DNA from: Silene latifolia
Lineage: Eukaryota > Streptophyta > Magnoliopsida > Caryophyllales > Caryophyllaceae
DNA length: 64,000 nt
Reading direction: 5' to 3'
Assembly (NCBI RefSeq): GCF_048544455.1
Contig: NC_133537.1
Coordinates: forward strand, 153,710,058-153,774,057
Shown here: positions 11,780 through 23,318 of the stretch, piece after piece
Position numbering within the stretch: the stretch's first letter is position 1
Layout of the letters: each line of letters opens with the position of its first letter
The notes under the pieces: model-generated
Databases searched by the model: none
Told to the model about the DNA's origin: nothing
What the model saw: the letters and a program-made list of their open reading frames with translations, nothing else
Made by a program: the position numbers and the translations under genes

Positions 11780-13542
11780 ATATATACTTCAAACTCTTAT
11801 GATCGGTGTAGACACGACAATGAACTCCAATGAGATAGTGTCTCCACATCTTCAATGCATGAACAACGGCGGCTAACTCAAGATCATGAGTAGGGTAGTT
11901 CACCTCATGAACTCTCAATTCTCGCAAAGCATAGGCAACAAGTCTCCTATTTTGCATGAGAACACAACCGAATACCATCTTAGAAGCATCATAAAACACA
12001 TCAAAATCAACTCCATCCTCGGGCAAGGTCAACACGGGAGCGGTAGTCAACCTCCTCTTCAACTCTAGGAATGCTTCCTCACAAGACTCGGTCCCAAAGA
12101 ACTTGGTTTCCTTGTTCAAAAGTTGGGTCATTGGTCTAGCAAGCTTGGAAAAATCTTTCACAAAGCGACGATAGTAACCCGCCAAACCCAAGAAACTACG
12201 GATTTCACCAACATCGGAAGGACTCTTCCACTCGGTTACGGCTTCAATCTTCGAAGGGTCTACCATAACACCTTCCTTAGATATTATATGACCAAGAAAA
12301 GACACCTTAGACAACCAAAATTCACACTTAGAGAATTTGGCAAACCACTTTTGACGACGGAGGATCTCCAAAATGATACGAAGATGATCGGCATGCTCTT
12401 CTTCGGACTTGGAATAGATGAGGATATCGTCGATGAACACTACAACACACTTGTCCAAGAACTCACTAAAAGTTCGGTTCATTTGGTCCATGAAGATAGC
12501 GGGAGCATTGGTCAATCCAAAGGGCATCACCTTAAACTCGAAATGTCCATATCTCGTGCTAAAGGCGATCTTAGGGATATCAAACTCACGAACGGGAATT
12601 TGATGATAACCGGATCTCAAATCGATCTTGGAAAAAGTAGAAGCACCATTGAGTTGATCAAACAAATCTTCAATCCTTGGTAAAGGATACTTGTTCTTGA
12701 TGGTAACACGGTTAAGCTCACGGTAGTCGATACAAAGTCTCATTGATCCATCTTTCTTCTTCACAAAGAGAACGGGAGCACCCCAAGGTGAGGCACTAGG
12801 TCTAATGAATCCTTTCTCAATCATCTCATCAAGCTTCTTTCTCAACTCCTTCAACTCGGTTGGCGCCATACGATATGGGGCTTTAGAAATCGGACCGGTT
12901 CCGGGTACAAGGTCGATAGAGAACTCAACATCACGCTCGGGAGGAATTTCGGGCAATTCTTCAGGAAAGACATCGGCGAACTTACAAACAACGGGCACTT
13001 CTTCGATCTTTGGTAAAGAAGGGGAGGTAGAACTCATCACACATAGAAATATTTGGTAACCTTTCCTCTCCATACTCATCAACTTCAAAGCGGAAATCAA
13101 CTTCACGCCTACTTTGGAGCGGATTTCTTTATAGGTAACACGGGTGCCTAGCGGGCTCTTGAGGCAAATCTTTTGGTCTCTACACTCAAATCTTGCATCG
13201 TACTTTGACAACCAATCCATACCCAAAATTACATCGAATTCTTCAAGGGGAAAGCGAATTAGGTTAGCGGGGAACAAGGTTCCCGAAATGGAAATAGGAA
13301 CATCGGAAAAAGAAAGGGAACAAGAGAACATTTCTCCGGAAGGTAAGGATATAGGAGTTTCCTCACTAGGAATAGGCTTAAGGGCTAGTTTTTCTGAAAA
13401 CTTGGAGGATATAAAAGATAAAGATGCGCCGGTATCAAATCAAATAAGGCAAGGTTGATCAAAAATTGAGAATATACCCGTAATGATATCGGGATGAGCG
13501 GCGGCTTCGGCTCGGCTCATGAAAAAGATGGTTCCTCGTGGC
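11780..13542 (-). pseudogene. Gypsy-1 pol, first part: protease, reverse transcriptase, RNase H start
   Basis: In the minus direction a retroviral-type aspartic protease (FDTGAS, preceded by a stop at about 13455) is followed by VILGMDWL. Reverse transcriptase follows with [26 protein letters not shown] and the active-site box [10 protein letters not shown] near 12410-12440. RNase H then starts with [15 protein letters not shown] and runs to [10 protein letters not shown], where the frame enters the Copia-1 LTR. The 11757-13331 part is open for about 520 codons. A frameshift near 13555 disconnects it from gag. It is homologous, domain for domain, to Gypsy-2 at 17845-19520. Confidence 0.9.
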
Positions 13543-14532
13543 CTAGCATTTGGAGTAGGAGCATCCTTCTTCTCGGCATTCGTTAGCACGATATTCGGCC
13601 TTCTTACAATGGAAGCAAATCAAGGGTTTGCCATAACATCCAATTCCGGGGTGTAGAGCTTGTCTACAATGGAAGTACTTACGGTCTTTCTCAAGCCTAT
13701 TAGTTGATGTGGGGGCTTTTCCTCTTGGCTCTTGAACTCCTTTCTCTTGTCCTTTTTGCATAAACCTCTTCTTTTTGGCATAGTTTGGTGTAGAAGAAGG
13801 CACGAAAGGCCTCTTGCCATGAAAGTTAGAACGGCAAGAAGTAGAGTAGGAACGAGACTTAGCATCATCATCGATAGCCTTCAAAGAATTCTCGGCCCAA
13901 AGAGCATCATCATAGACCGCCACAAAGGTTGTGGAGTCTCTTCTCACCATACTTTCCAACTTAGGATTCAACTTGCTTCGGTAGAAGTAGACACGTTCAT
14001 CTTCATCTTTCACAAACTTGGAAGCATAATGAGCAAGTTCATTAAACTTGTCAGTATACTCTTGAATTGATAGATTCCCTTGCTTGAAGGCCATGAATTC
14101 CTTCAATCTTTATTGCTTGAGTTCCTTACGGTAGAAACGAGTTTCCACAGGATTCTTGAAATGGTTCCAATCAAAGGTGGGGTCTTGAGTGATGGAAGTT
14201 CCGGTACTAGTCCACCACCTATCGACCTCCTTCACAAGGAAGTGAGAGGAAAGCTTCACTTTGTCTCGATCTTGGATATCATAAAGAGAGAAATTCTTTT
14301 CCATGTCACGGAACCACTCGGAAAGCTCAATAGGATCCACTGAACCACCATAGGTCCTAGCCTTATTTATTGCTAGTTGACTTGCAATCCAAGCAAAACT
14401 TCCTTGACGATCTCCCATTTGTGGAGCGGGATTGGCTTGAACATTGACATAAGCATTGGCATTTTGTTGATTGGCAAGAACTTGAGTGAGGGCTTGCATG
14501 ATAGCATTCTCCACATTGGTTGGTCGCACCAT
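13543..14532 (-). pseudogene. Gypsy-1 gag
   Basis: The frame opens with MVRPTNVENAI at 14532 and holds a capsid-type retrotransposon gag domain (WFRDMEKNF, VKEVDRWWTS, FNELAHYASKFV). One in-frame stop at about 14107-14109 splits it. Two zinc-knuckle sites at the C-terminus look damaged: the first has tyrosine where the first cysteine is expected (KYFHC), the second has tyrosine in place of the histidine in CFHCKKAEYRANEC. The frame is lost shortly after. Gag would form the particle and bind RNA; this one is inactive. Confidence 0.85.
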
Positions 14533-14593
14533 ATTATTCGCACACGAGTAAACAAGTTAGAACCTACCACATAGCATACACAAAAAGACTACC
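14533..14593 (-). other. Gypsy-1 leader stub
   Basis: Sixty bases upstream of the gag start run directly into the Gypsy-2 LTR at 14594. No primer site is seen. The five bases before the LTR (ctacc) would be one target duplication; its partner is lost because the other end of Gypsy-2 is truncated. Confidence 0.5.
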
Positions 14594-15533
14594 TGTAACA
14601 CCCCCTCATACCAAGGTGCCTTACCAGGACCACCCTACCATGAAGGTGTGTTACCATCTCGGTTTCTCGAGGATAGTATATATCAAAAGCGTCTGAAATG
14701 GCAAATTTATTAAAGTATCTTAAAGCATAAAGGTTTACATCAAACCAAAATCTAAAACTGGCTCAATAAAATAATCCAATGTCTGACAACTACAAAATCA
14801 TAACTAAGACTCGAAACTGCGATGCTACGACTGGTTATGACAACTCCCCCATGACCTGCCCAAGCTCACCAATAGCAATACCTATCAAGCCTGCTCACCA
14901 TCCCCAAATGGATCACAACAGATTCCACAAACAACAATGGGGTCAGTACTATTCAATCAATATAAGACAACAAATAATACAACCAGCTGATCATCCTTCA
15001 TCCCCGGTCTCCCGATCTCTCACAGTAACCGACTACATATCGAAGTGTGTAGCCCTGCCAGATTACCCATCGCAATAGGTAATCCTCGCCGGCAGTGGGT
15101 GACCGCAGCCCATCCCCACCTAGTCCAGCTCATCAACGAGCGACTAACAATCCCTGTCCCTTAATGTGCACATCCCCTCCCGTGACGGGTTTCGCGGAGT
15201 GCGGACTAGGGTGTGAAGCCACTCCGGCAAGTGACTCCACCACAATCACACACATAGCATCACAGATGTCACAACACAACAACCATCACAACACAACAAC
15301 ACCAATACCGTCACCACAACACCCAACCTCCGATGATCATTAGATAACAACAATTATAAAACATATGCAATCTCAATCAATTAACAGTACTGAGTAGGAG
15401 AAACCCTACCTTAGCAATAAGAGCAATACGGAAACCGAACAATCAGAAAGGCTCCTCTACGAAGTTTTCTCCTATACAATAACCACATAGCACAATTACA
15501 CAATGCACAATCCCTCCCTTTTCCCCAATTTCA

Positions 15534-15541
15534 TATATATA
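15534..15541 (-). promoter_or_regulatory. possible TATA box of Gypsy-2 LTR
   Basis: The run 'tatatata' lies about 430 bases into the LTR in element orientation and is kept in both LTR copies (again near 22547-22555). Position and sequence suit a core promoter. There is no transcript evidence. Confidence 0.4.
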
Positions 15542-15787
15542 CAGTAAACCCTAAAAGAACATAAATGACATGGAGAACAAGGACTTACCAACCGTAGAAT
15601 GAAGGATTAAATGCAAGAACTACGACGATTGCACACACACAATGGAGGATTAGGGAATGATTAAGGAGTGATTAGAGAGTGATTAGAGTAATCGTAAAAT
15701 GATTAGGGTTGAAATGACGTTTAGAAACTGATTCTTAATATTAAATAACCCTAAACACTCCCGCATCAAACCGCTTAAATATTACTC

Positions 15788-15950
15788 GCCAGACCAGATA
15801 CTCGGTCGAGTAAGGAGTATACTCGGTCGAGTATCCTCTACTCGGTCGAGTATTCATCAAACTCGGCCGAGTATTCCTCGGTAGAACCAAAACAGAATAC
15901 ACAATTAGCACTACTCGGCCGAGTAGGCTATACTTGGTCGAGTACTTAGC
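15788..15950 (-). repeat. Palindrome array TACTCGGYCGAGTA in Gypsy-2 LTR (6 copies)
   Basis: Six copies of ACTCGGTCGAGT or ACTCGGCCGAGT, the last with one change, are spaced irregularly over about 160 bp. The arms are inverted complements around a 2-nt centre, and the GGCC-centred form is a perfect 14-nt palindrome. The array lies upstream of the TATA-like run in element orientation. Confidence 0.9.
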
Positions 15951-15973
15951 TTATGAGAATCCGTAGTATTACA

Positions 15974-15990
15974 GTCTTCCCCCCTTAACA
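15974..15990 (-). promoter_or_regulatory. Gypsy-2 polypurine tract
   Basis: The minus strand reads AAGGGGGGAAGAC immediately before the LTR start TGTAATAC, a textbook polypurine tract. The rest of the stretch to 16224 is non-coding 3' sequence. Confidence 0.85.
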
Positions 15991-16224
15991 AGAACTTCGT
16001 CCCGAAGTTCATACTCCACCCTAAACAAGACACCACAAAACACAAACAGACTTCCCAAACAAACATTTATCAACACCAAAGAACTACACAAGACACCACA
16101 AAGACACCACAAGACTCACTATCCCGACTCAAAAATAAGACAAAACACACACGCGACCATCGCCTACCCCCCTAAAAAAGACAATGGTTACGTCCTCGTA
16201 ACCAAACATACCTGATAAAAAAGG

Positions 16225-19200
16225 CTAGGAAATAGCTTCCTCGGGTTGCCATGTGGCCTCTTCCACATTGTGATTAGACCAAAGTACCTTAAGTAAGACA
16301 GTCTCACCATTCCTTGTCTTACGAACTTTGTGGCCTAGAATCTCTTTAGGAACCTCGGCGTAGGACAAGGACTTATCAAGCTCGATATTCTCCACCTCAA
16401 GTATATGTGACGAGTCACTCACATACTTCCGAAGCTGTGAAATATGAAAAACGTTGTGGACTCTGTCCAAAGCTGGTGGCAAGGCTAATCTGTAGGCTAC
16501 CTCGCCTACATGGTCCAAAATCTCATAAGGACCTATAAACTTCTGACTTAGCTTACCTTTCTTCCCAAACCGCATTACCCCACGCGTAGGTGACACTTTC
16601 AAAAGGACCTTGTCACCTACTGCGAACTCTATGTCCCTGCGGTGTAAATCGGCATAACTCTTCTGACGATCTTGAGCTGCTCTCATCTTTTGCCGAATCA
16701 TCTGGACTTGCTCAACCATATCCTGTACCAGTTGTGGTCCTAAAACTACAACCTCAGAATTATTATCCCAATAAACTGGACTTCGGCACTTCCGACCATA
16801 CAAAGCCTCAAAAGGTGCCATCCTGATACTCGTATGATAACTGTTGTTGTATGAAAACTTAATCAGATCAAGTTTGTCCTCCCAGCTGCCCCCAAACTCC
16901 ATGACACATGCCCTCAACATGTCCTCTAAGGTCTTGATGGTTCTCTCTGTCTGACCATCGGTTGCTGGATGAAAGGCTGTACTCATCTTTAAGGTGGTAC
17001 CCATCAATTCTTGCAGCTCTTGGCAAAACTTGGATATGAACCTCGCATCACGATCAGAAATGATATCCTTGGGTATACCGTGTAACCGTACCACATGTCT
17101 CCTGTAACCCAATGCCAGCTGCATCTTAGACGAGGTATCTTTCATAGGAACAAAGTGAGCTGACTTAGTTAACCGATCAACAATCAACCAAATCATGTTA
17201 TTACCTTGATGTGACCTAGGTAATCCCACAATGAAGTCCATAGAGATGGACTCCCACTTCCACTCGGGTACCTCCAAAGACTGAATCTTACCATGTGGTC
17301 TCCTTTGCTCACCCTTGACCCTCTGGCAGGTCAAACATCTAGCCACGAAATCAGCTACATCCCTCTTCATATTTGGCCACCAGAAAGTCTTCTTAAGATC
17401 TTTATAAAGCTTGTCACCACCCGGGTGAACCGAATAAGGAGTGTAATGAGCCTCCGACAAGATCACTCTCCTCAACTCTGCATCCTCAGGGACACACCAT
17501 CTCCTATCAAAACGAACACTCCCATCTATATGGATAGAAAACCTGGAAACTGTTCCACTCTCCACTCTTGACTTCCATTCTTGAATCTTAGGATCAAGCT
17601 CTTTCTTAGTCTTGATGTTCTCATATAAGTCTGGCTCGATCGTCAAATCACCGATGGTATCCCCCTTCCTCATCATAAAGATCCCCATCCTAGACATTTC
17701 ATCCCTCAGTTTAAGTAAGGACATGCCCGTACATAGCGAATGAACGCTCTTCTTACTCAAAGCATCTGCAACAACGTTAGCGTTACCCTCGTGATAGATG
17801 ATCTCCATATCATAATCTCCGATCAGCTCCATCCACCGTCTCTGTCACATGTTCAGCTCCTTATGAGGGTAGATATACTTTAGGTTCTTATGATCAGAAA
17901 ACACCTTAAAGGTTGCTCCATACAAGTAGTGCCTCCAAATCTTAAGAGCGAAAACAACTGCACCCAGCTCCCGATCATGAGTAGGGTAATTCTCCTCATA
18001 TGGCTTTAGCTGCCTCGAAGCATAATCTATAACCTCCCCTGCCTGCATCAAAACACAACCAAGACCATTCTTTGAAGCATCGGTATATACCTCAAAGTTT
18101 TCATATTCCTTTGGCAAAGCTAGTATAGGAGCTGTGGTCAGGCGTTCCTTTAAGGTCTGAAACGCCGTCTCACAACTGTCATCCCAAACAATTCTGGTCT
18201 CTTTCCTCATCAAGGTTGTCATAGGTCGCGCTATGGTAGAGAAATCTTTTAAAAATCTCTTGTAATAGCCAGCAAGGCCTAAGAAACTCCGGATCTCGGC
18301 AACATTCTTGGGTGATTCCCACTTGGTCACGACCTCAATATTGCTAGGATCCACAGACACCCCCTTCTTAGATATCACATGACCCAGAAAAGCCACCTCC
18401 TCCAACCAGAACTCACACTTAGATAGCTTGGCATAGAGTTGATTCTCTCTCAGAGTCTGCAAAACCATCCTCAAGTGCTCCTCATGTTCTTCCTTAGTCT
18501 TGGAATAGACTAAGATGTCATCGATGAAAACAACCACAAACCTGTCTAAGAACGGTGTAAAGATCCGGTTCATCAAATCCATGAAAGCTGCTGGTGCATT
18601 GGTCAACCCAAAAGGCATCCCCACATACTCATAATGACCATATCGAGATCGAAACGCTGTCTTTGGAATATCCTCATCTGCTATCCTCAGTTGATGATAG
18701 CCTCACTCCAGGTCAATCTTGGAAAACACACCCACTCCACTTAGCTGATCAAACAAGTCATCAATCCTAGGCAACGGATACTTGTTCTTCACTGTGACAC
18801 GGTTTAACTCTCGATAATCGATGCATAGCCTCATGCTCCCATCTTTCTTCTTCACAAACAGAACTGGGGCTCCCCACCGTGTATAACCCTTGTCTAACAA
18901 CTCATGAAACTGTTTCTTCAACTCAGCTAACTCTTTAGGTGCCATACGGTAAGGTGCTTTGGATATCGGACCTGTTCCTGGTTCAAGCTCCACACTGAAG
19001 TCAACATCCCTCTTTGGCGGAAAAGTCGGTATCTCCTCAGGAAAGACATCGTCAAACTCTCCCACCACAGGTATCTCAGCAGCTGTCTGCGGCTCTACTC
19101 GGCGATCTCTCACATGACAGAGAACCAAAGGGCACTTCTTCCTCAGATATAACTTTAAAGTCATCACAGCTATGAACTTACACTTAGGTTTTACCACAAA

Positions 19201-20778
19201 CCCTCTATATGACACCCTAACACCCTTTGGACCCCTCAAAGACACTTTCGTTTGTCGACAATCTATCTTGGCATCATACTTACCCAGCTAATCCATCCCA
19301 ACAATCACCTCAAACCCATCCATAAGAAACTCTAACAGGTCTACCGGTAAATCTACCCCTCCAACTACCATGGACACTCCCTTATACAACTTGAGACACG
19401 ACACAGACTCCCCAGAAGGTATGAACACGTTATCCTTTACAACCTCAAACTTCCCCAAACCCATAGACAAGGCATGACTCCTAGACACAAAAGAATGTGT
19501 TGCCCCCGAATCAAACAAAACAAAAGACGGTACATTATGAACAAGAAAGGTACTGGTGACTACATGTGCATCATTCTGCGCTTCCTGCTTGTCCATCATG
19601 AATAGCTTCCCATTGTTTTTCTGTCCTCCCCCTTGAACCGAAGCATTGGAGGTGCTCGGCTTGGCTGCCGAATCCTGGGTGGTGCTGTTGTTCTGACGCT
19701 GATATGATCCACCGCCACTGCAGTTATAACTGCCCTGGTTGCTCTGTCCACCTCTGTTGCCCCATGATCCCCCCGGTCGATTGCTAGCAAAGCTGTGAGT
19801 CGGCCCCTTAGAGAAATTCCCCTGATGAGCTCCTGAACCAGTGTCGGGCCTGTAACTCGTGCATTCCCGCCTTATGTGGCCTACACCACCACAGTTGAAG
19901 CATGTAAGGTTGGAGCTGTCACTCAGACTCCGACCTCCAGTCTTTACCCAGCAATGAGACCCTCCTGAGAAACCATCTCTACCAGAAAAAGCTTTTGCAT
20001 GGTTGAAGTTGCCCTTCTTGTTGCCCGACTGACTGTTGCTTCCACTGTCAGCCTTCCTCTTTTCAGCAACAGTCCTCTCATTGATCTCTCCTGAGAGATC
20101 TACCATTCTCTGAGCTTGGCCCGCTCTCAGGTACACTTCCTTAAGGTCAGTGGCAACCCCAGCTGGCAGATGGCTCACGATCTTGGCAGATAGACCCCTC
20201 TCAAAACGGAGAGCCAAACCTCTTTGTCCCAACTTCATATCCTCAACATAGCGAGATAGCTCTAGGAATCGATGATAGTACTCAATGACTGTCATCTCCT
20301 CTGACATGGTGAAGGAATCAAACTCAGATCTCATCTTGTGTCGGATATGCTCGGGCACAAACTGCTTTCTCATAGCGCTCTTCAACCCCGACCACGGGAT
20401 AGCTCCTAGACCCTCGGCCTGGTAGTAATCTCTAGCATCTTCCTTGACATTTTGCCACCACACGGCGGCTTCACCCTTGAGGTAGTACACTACCTGTTCA
20501 ACGATCATATCATCGGGACACTTAACCACTTCCATGAGACTTTCCATCTCACGGTGCCATTTCTCGAGCAGCTTTGGTTCCCCAACCCCCTCATATGTGG
20601 GGGGGTTAAAGCGAGCGATGATGATGCTAAGCTGAGTAGCATCCACCGGCTTCTCATTCCCCTTTCCCACATTCTTAAGAGCCTCAAGAAGGGCATCTTG
20701 TTGCTCAATCATACGAGCAACCTCGTCAAGGGACATCTCAGAAGCTTGAATTTGTGCGGCAGTTCTTTTGAGCGGCAT
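16225..20778 (-). pseudogene. Gypsy-2 gag-pol polyprotein (three in-frame stops)
   Basis: The likely start is MPLKRTAAQ at 20778. A frame-consistent extension to 20850 runs into palindrome repeats and is unlikely to be used. Domains in order: gag with zinc knuckle CFNCGGVGHIRREC (about 19863-19905); protease FDSGATHSF (about 19490-19520); reverse transcriptase with [16 protein letters not shown] and [10 protein letters not shown] (about 18505-18540); RNase H starting [11 protein letters not shown]; integrase with HPGGDKLYKDLK, CLTCQRVK and the DDE residues in SMDFI, SDRDARF and GQTERT; GPYEIL; and chromodomain LLKVLWSNHNVEEATW, ending at 16225. All segments share one frame. It is interrupted only by stops ending at 19288 (TAG in GMD*L, normally tryptophan), 18703 (TGA) and 17845 (TGA in NM*QRRW, normally arginine). 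It is the best-preserved chromovirus pol in the window, but inactive as it stands. Confidence 0.93.
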
Positions 20779-20849
20779 TTTGAGCTGATAAGAAACAAGG
20801 AAACGTATGCACAAAAGCCTACGGCTCAAAATGTAACGATATTCCGCCA

Positions 20850-21165
20850 AAGAAGCACTCGGCCGAGTACTAGACAGTACTCGGTCGAGTAAAGACTACT
20901 CGATCGAGTATCTCCAATACTCGGTCGAGTAGTCGACTCCAGTAGCCGACCTCAAATTCAAAATACGCATACTCGGTCAAGTATAAACAATACTTGACCG
21001 AGTATGCTCTATTCGGTCGAGTATGCCTACATACTCGGCCAAGTAAACACAACCAGTAGCAACTGCTGCTTACTGCCAAACAACACTCGGTCGAGTGCTT
21101 GGTTACTCGGCCGAGTACCCCATACTCGGTCGAGTACCTGCCCTACTCGGCCGAGTTATGCTAAA
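20850..21165 (-). repeat. Palindrome array in Gypsy-2 leader (12 copies)
   Basis: Twelve copies of ACTCGGYCGAGT and one-base variants (ACTCGATCGAGT, ACTCGGTCAAGT, ACTTGACCGAGT, ATTCGGTCGAGT, ACTCGGCCAAGT) are packed between the gag start and the primer site. They are the same motif as the U3 array of the LTR, but lie here in the transcribed leader. Confidence 0.9.
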
Positions 21166-21592
21166 CGAGCTACAAACGATACACAGTATCCCTTATCATG
21201 CTTTCTACCCCAACATACAAACATATATCAACAGGAATTCGATTCATAATAAACATGTAACCATGTCGTCATTCACATGCTAAAACCGTTTCACTAAATT
21301 TCACATATTATTCCTTCTACTTCGTTTCAATTCTCGACATGCTATTTCGAATCCATATACACATTCCTTATCACCACATGTTCCAACCATGAACCTTAAC
21401 ATATATGCACATATACGACACAACTCTCAACACACTTTCCCATATGACCGGCTCGAGTTAGTGAGGGCCAAATTGCGACTCCGGGACGTCTCCCAAGTCT
21501 TTGCGGTAGCTCTAAACAACTCTCCCCGGGTTCATTTTATTTAGACTCCCTAAGTTCTTTAGGTTCATTTGTTTTAGGTGCCGGAATCTTCG
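21166..21592 (-). other. Gypsy-2 leader, no gene
   Basis: Non-coding sequence between the palindrome array and the primer site. I see no motif beyond ordinary AT-rich leader. Confidence 0.6.
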
Positions 21593-21604
21593 GCTCTGAT
21601 ACCA
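21593..21604 (-). promoter_or_regulatory. Gypsy-2 primer binding site (initiator tRNA-Met)
   Basis: The plus strand gctctgatacca is TGGTATCAGAGC on the minus strand, three bases inside the LTR border at 21608. Confidence 0.92.
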
Positions 21605-21607
21605 CTT

Positions 21608-22570
21608 TGTAACACCCCCTCATACCAAGGTGTCTTACCAGGACCACCCTACATTGAAGGGATGTTACCATCTCAGTTGCCCGAGGTTAGTATATATCAA
21701 AAGCGTCTGAAATGAGCACATTTATTAAAGTATATTAAAGCATAAAGGTTTACATCAAACCAAAATCTAAAACTGGCTCAATAAAATAATCCAATGTCTG
21801 ACAACTACAAAATCATAACTAAGACTCGAAACTGCGATGCTACGACTGGTGATGACAACTCCCCCATGACCTGCCCAAGCTCACCAATAGCAATACCTGT
21901 CAAGCCTGGTCACCATCCCCGAATGGATCACAGCATATTCCACAAACAACAATGGGGTCAGTACTATTCAATCAATATAAGACAACAAACCATACAACCA
22001 GCTGATCATCCTTCATCCCCGGTCTCCCGATCTCACACAGTAACCGACTACACACCGAAGTGTGTAGCCCTGCCAGATTACCCATCGCAACAGGTAATCC
22101 TCGCGCCAGTGGGTGACCGCAGCCCATCCCCACCTAGTCCAGCTCATCAACGAACGACTAACAATCCCTGTCCCTTAATGTGCACATCCCCTCCCGTGAC
22201 GGGTTTCACGGAGGGCGAACTAGGGTGTGAAACCACTCCCGCAAGTGACTCCACCACAATCACACACACAACATCACAGCTGTCATAACACCACAACTAT
22301 CACAACACAAACACACCAACACCATCACCACAACACCCAACCTCCGATGATCAGCAGATAACAACAATTATAAAACATATGCATTATCAATCAATTAACA
22401 GTACTGAGTAGGAGAAACCCTACCTTAGCAATAAGAGCAATATGGAATACGAATAATCATAAAGGCTCCTCTACGAAGTCTTCTCCTATACAATAACCAC
22501 ATAGCACAATTACACAATGCATAATCCCCCCTTTTCCCCAATTTCATATATATACAGTAAACCCTAAAAT
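21608..22570 (-). repeat. Gypsy-2 5' LTR, truncated
   Basis: It matches 14594 to about 15555 and stops abruptly within 'cagtaaaccctaaaa'. The U3 part with the palindrome array and LTR start is missing, so this copy has lost its promoter. Confidence 0.88.
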
Positions 22571-23318
22571 AACAGAAGTACCCTTGCTACAAATAGGATT
22601 ACTTTGAAAAATGTTCAAAAAATGCAAGATTGAAATTGACAAGTATCAAAATGCCAAACATAAAAAAATGGCAAGAAATTTTCTCAAAAATTAAAAGTCA
22701 CAAGAAAATGGGGGGAAAAATAAACCCAAAAGCAAACTACCATCATGAAACTCATACACTTTGAATCCCTGTTATCCTTGATGATCCTATCTTTGTTGCA
22801 TGGTGAAGAGGGGACGACCCTTCTTCTTGTCTAGGCAATAGGGGGAATTCCGCGATCCTACAGTGTTTTCTAACACCATAGGGACTTGGCTCTTGATAAA
22901 AGCATTTTGCAATTGTGGACAAAGGTAAACTAGTTTAACACAACTTGGAGGTGACTTGTTGGTATCCTTTTAGGCTTAATAACTTGAAGAAATAATATCT
23001 CTAATGGAATGTGTACCCTTGAATTGCTTCCCCTTAGATGATTTTCGCCACTTAGATGAGGAAAGTGGCTATTCTTTTGTAGATGCATACATTACTTGTT
23101 TTGTGTGGTTAATGCTTGGATGTATTATCATTTTAACAATCCCCACCTTGCCTTGCAAGAAGGCATCTTACCTCATGGATGTCTTGTTGTGAGTTGAAGG
23201 GGCGGAGCGAGACCTGCTAATTGTCTCACATCGGTTACGTTATTAGGATAGTTTAATAAAGGTCTAGTCTTAATCACTTATTTACTCGGGATGAGCAAAG
23301 GTTTGGTTTGGGGATGTT

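Larger units (their letters stand above)
995..14593 (-). mobile_element. Gypsy-1: Tekay-like chromovirus, broken by Copia-1
   Basis: Reading right to left, the element has gag (14532 to about 13543), protease-RT-RNase H (to 11780), the remaining RNase H, integrase and chromodomain (3213 to about 1560), a polypurine tract and a partial 3' LTR. It is interrupted at 3219-11779 by Copia-1. Its 5' LTR and primer site are not recognised, because Gypsy-2 abuts its leader at 14593. Gene order and the chromodomain-like tail place it in the Ty3/Gypsy chromoviruses, most like the Tekay/Del clade (inference from motifs). Several stops and frameshifts make it non-functional. Confidence 0.8.
14594..15973 (-). 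repeat. Gypsy-2 3' LTR
   Basis: It is 1380 bp long. In element orientation it starts TGTAATACTACGG at 15973 and ends GGGGTGTTACA at 14594. A palindrome array (15788-15950) lies near the LTR start, and a TATATATA run at about 15534-15541 downstream of it could be the promoter. It carries open frames in plus orientation that recur in the other LTR copy; these are by-products of repeat identity, not genes. Confidence 0.92.
14594..22570 (-). mobile_element. Gypsy-2: Tekay-like chromovirus, 5' LTR truncated
   Basis: The 3' LTR (14594-15973) and partial 5' LTR (21608 to about 22570) are direct repeats opening TGTAACACCCCCTCATACC on the plus strand. The polypurine tract, gag-pol with chromodomain, leader and initiator-Met primer site lie in the expected minus-strand order. 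The 5' LTR loses similarity after 'cagtaaaccctaaaa' at about 22570, where an Athila-like fragment begins. By eye the shared LTR parts differ at roughly 35 sites in 960. Three in-frame stops break the polyprotein. Confidence 0.9.

Noticed and set aside
12123..12683. 186-codon plus-strand frame within Gypsy-1 RT
   Set aside because: Shadow of the minus-strand reverse transcriptase, which has clear motifs.
14779..15343. Open frames in the Gypsy-2 3' LTR (beginning MSDNYKIITKTRN) that recur at 21794-22288
   Set aside because: They recur only because the two LTRs are copies of each other. The composition is proline/serine/threonine-rich, the direction is opposite to the element and no domain is seen.
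20452..20892. 146-codon plus-strand frame over Gypsy-2 gag
   Set aside because: Antisense shadow of gag; it ends in the palindrome array.
15788..21165. Palindromic repeats resembling a CRISPR array
   Set aside because: Spacing is irregular, copies are not identical, no cas genes are present and the context is a plant LTR element.
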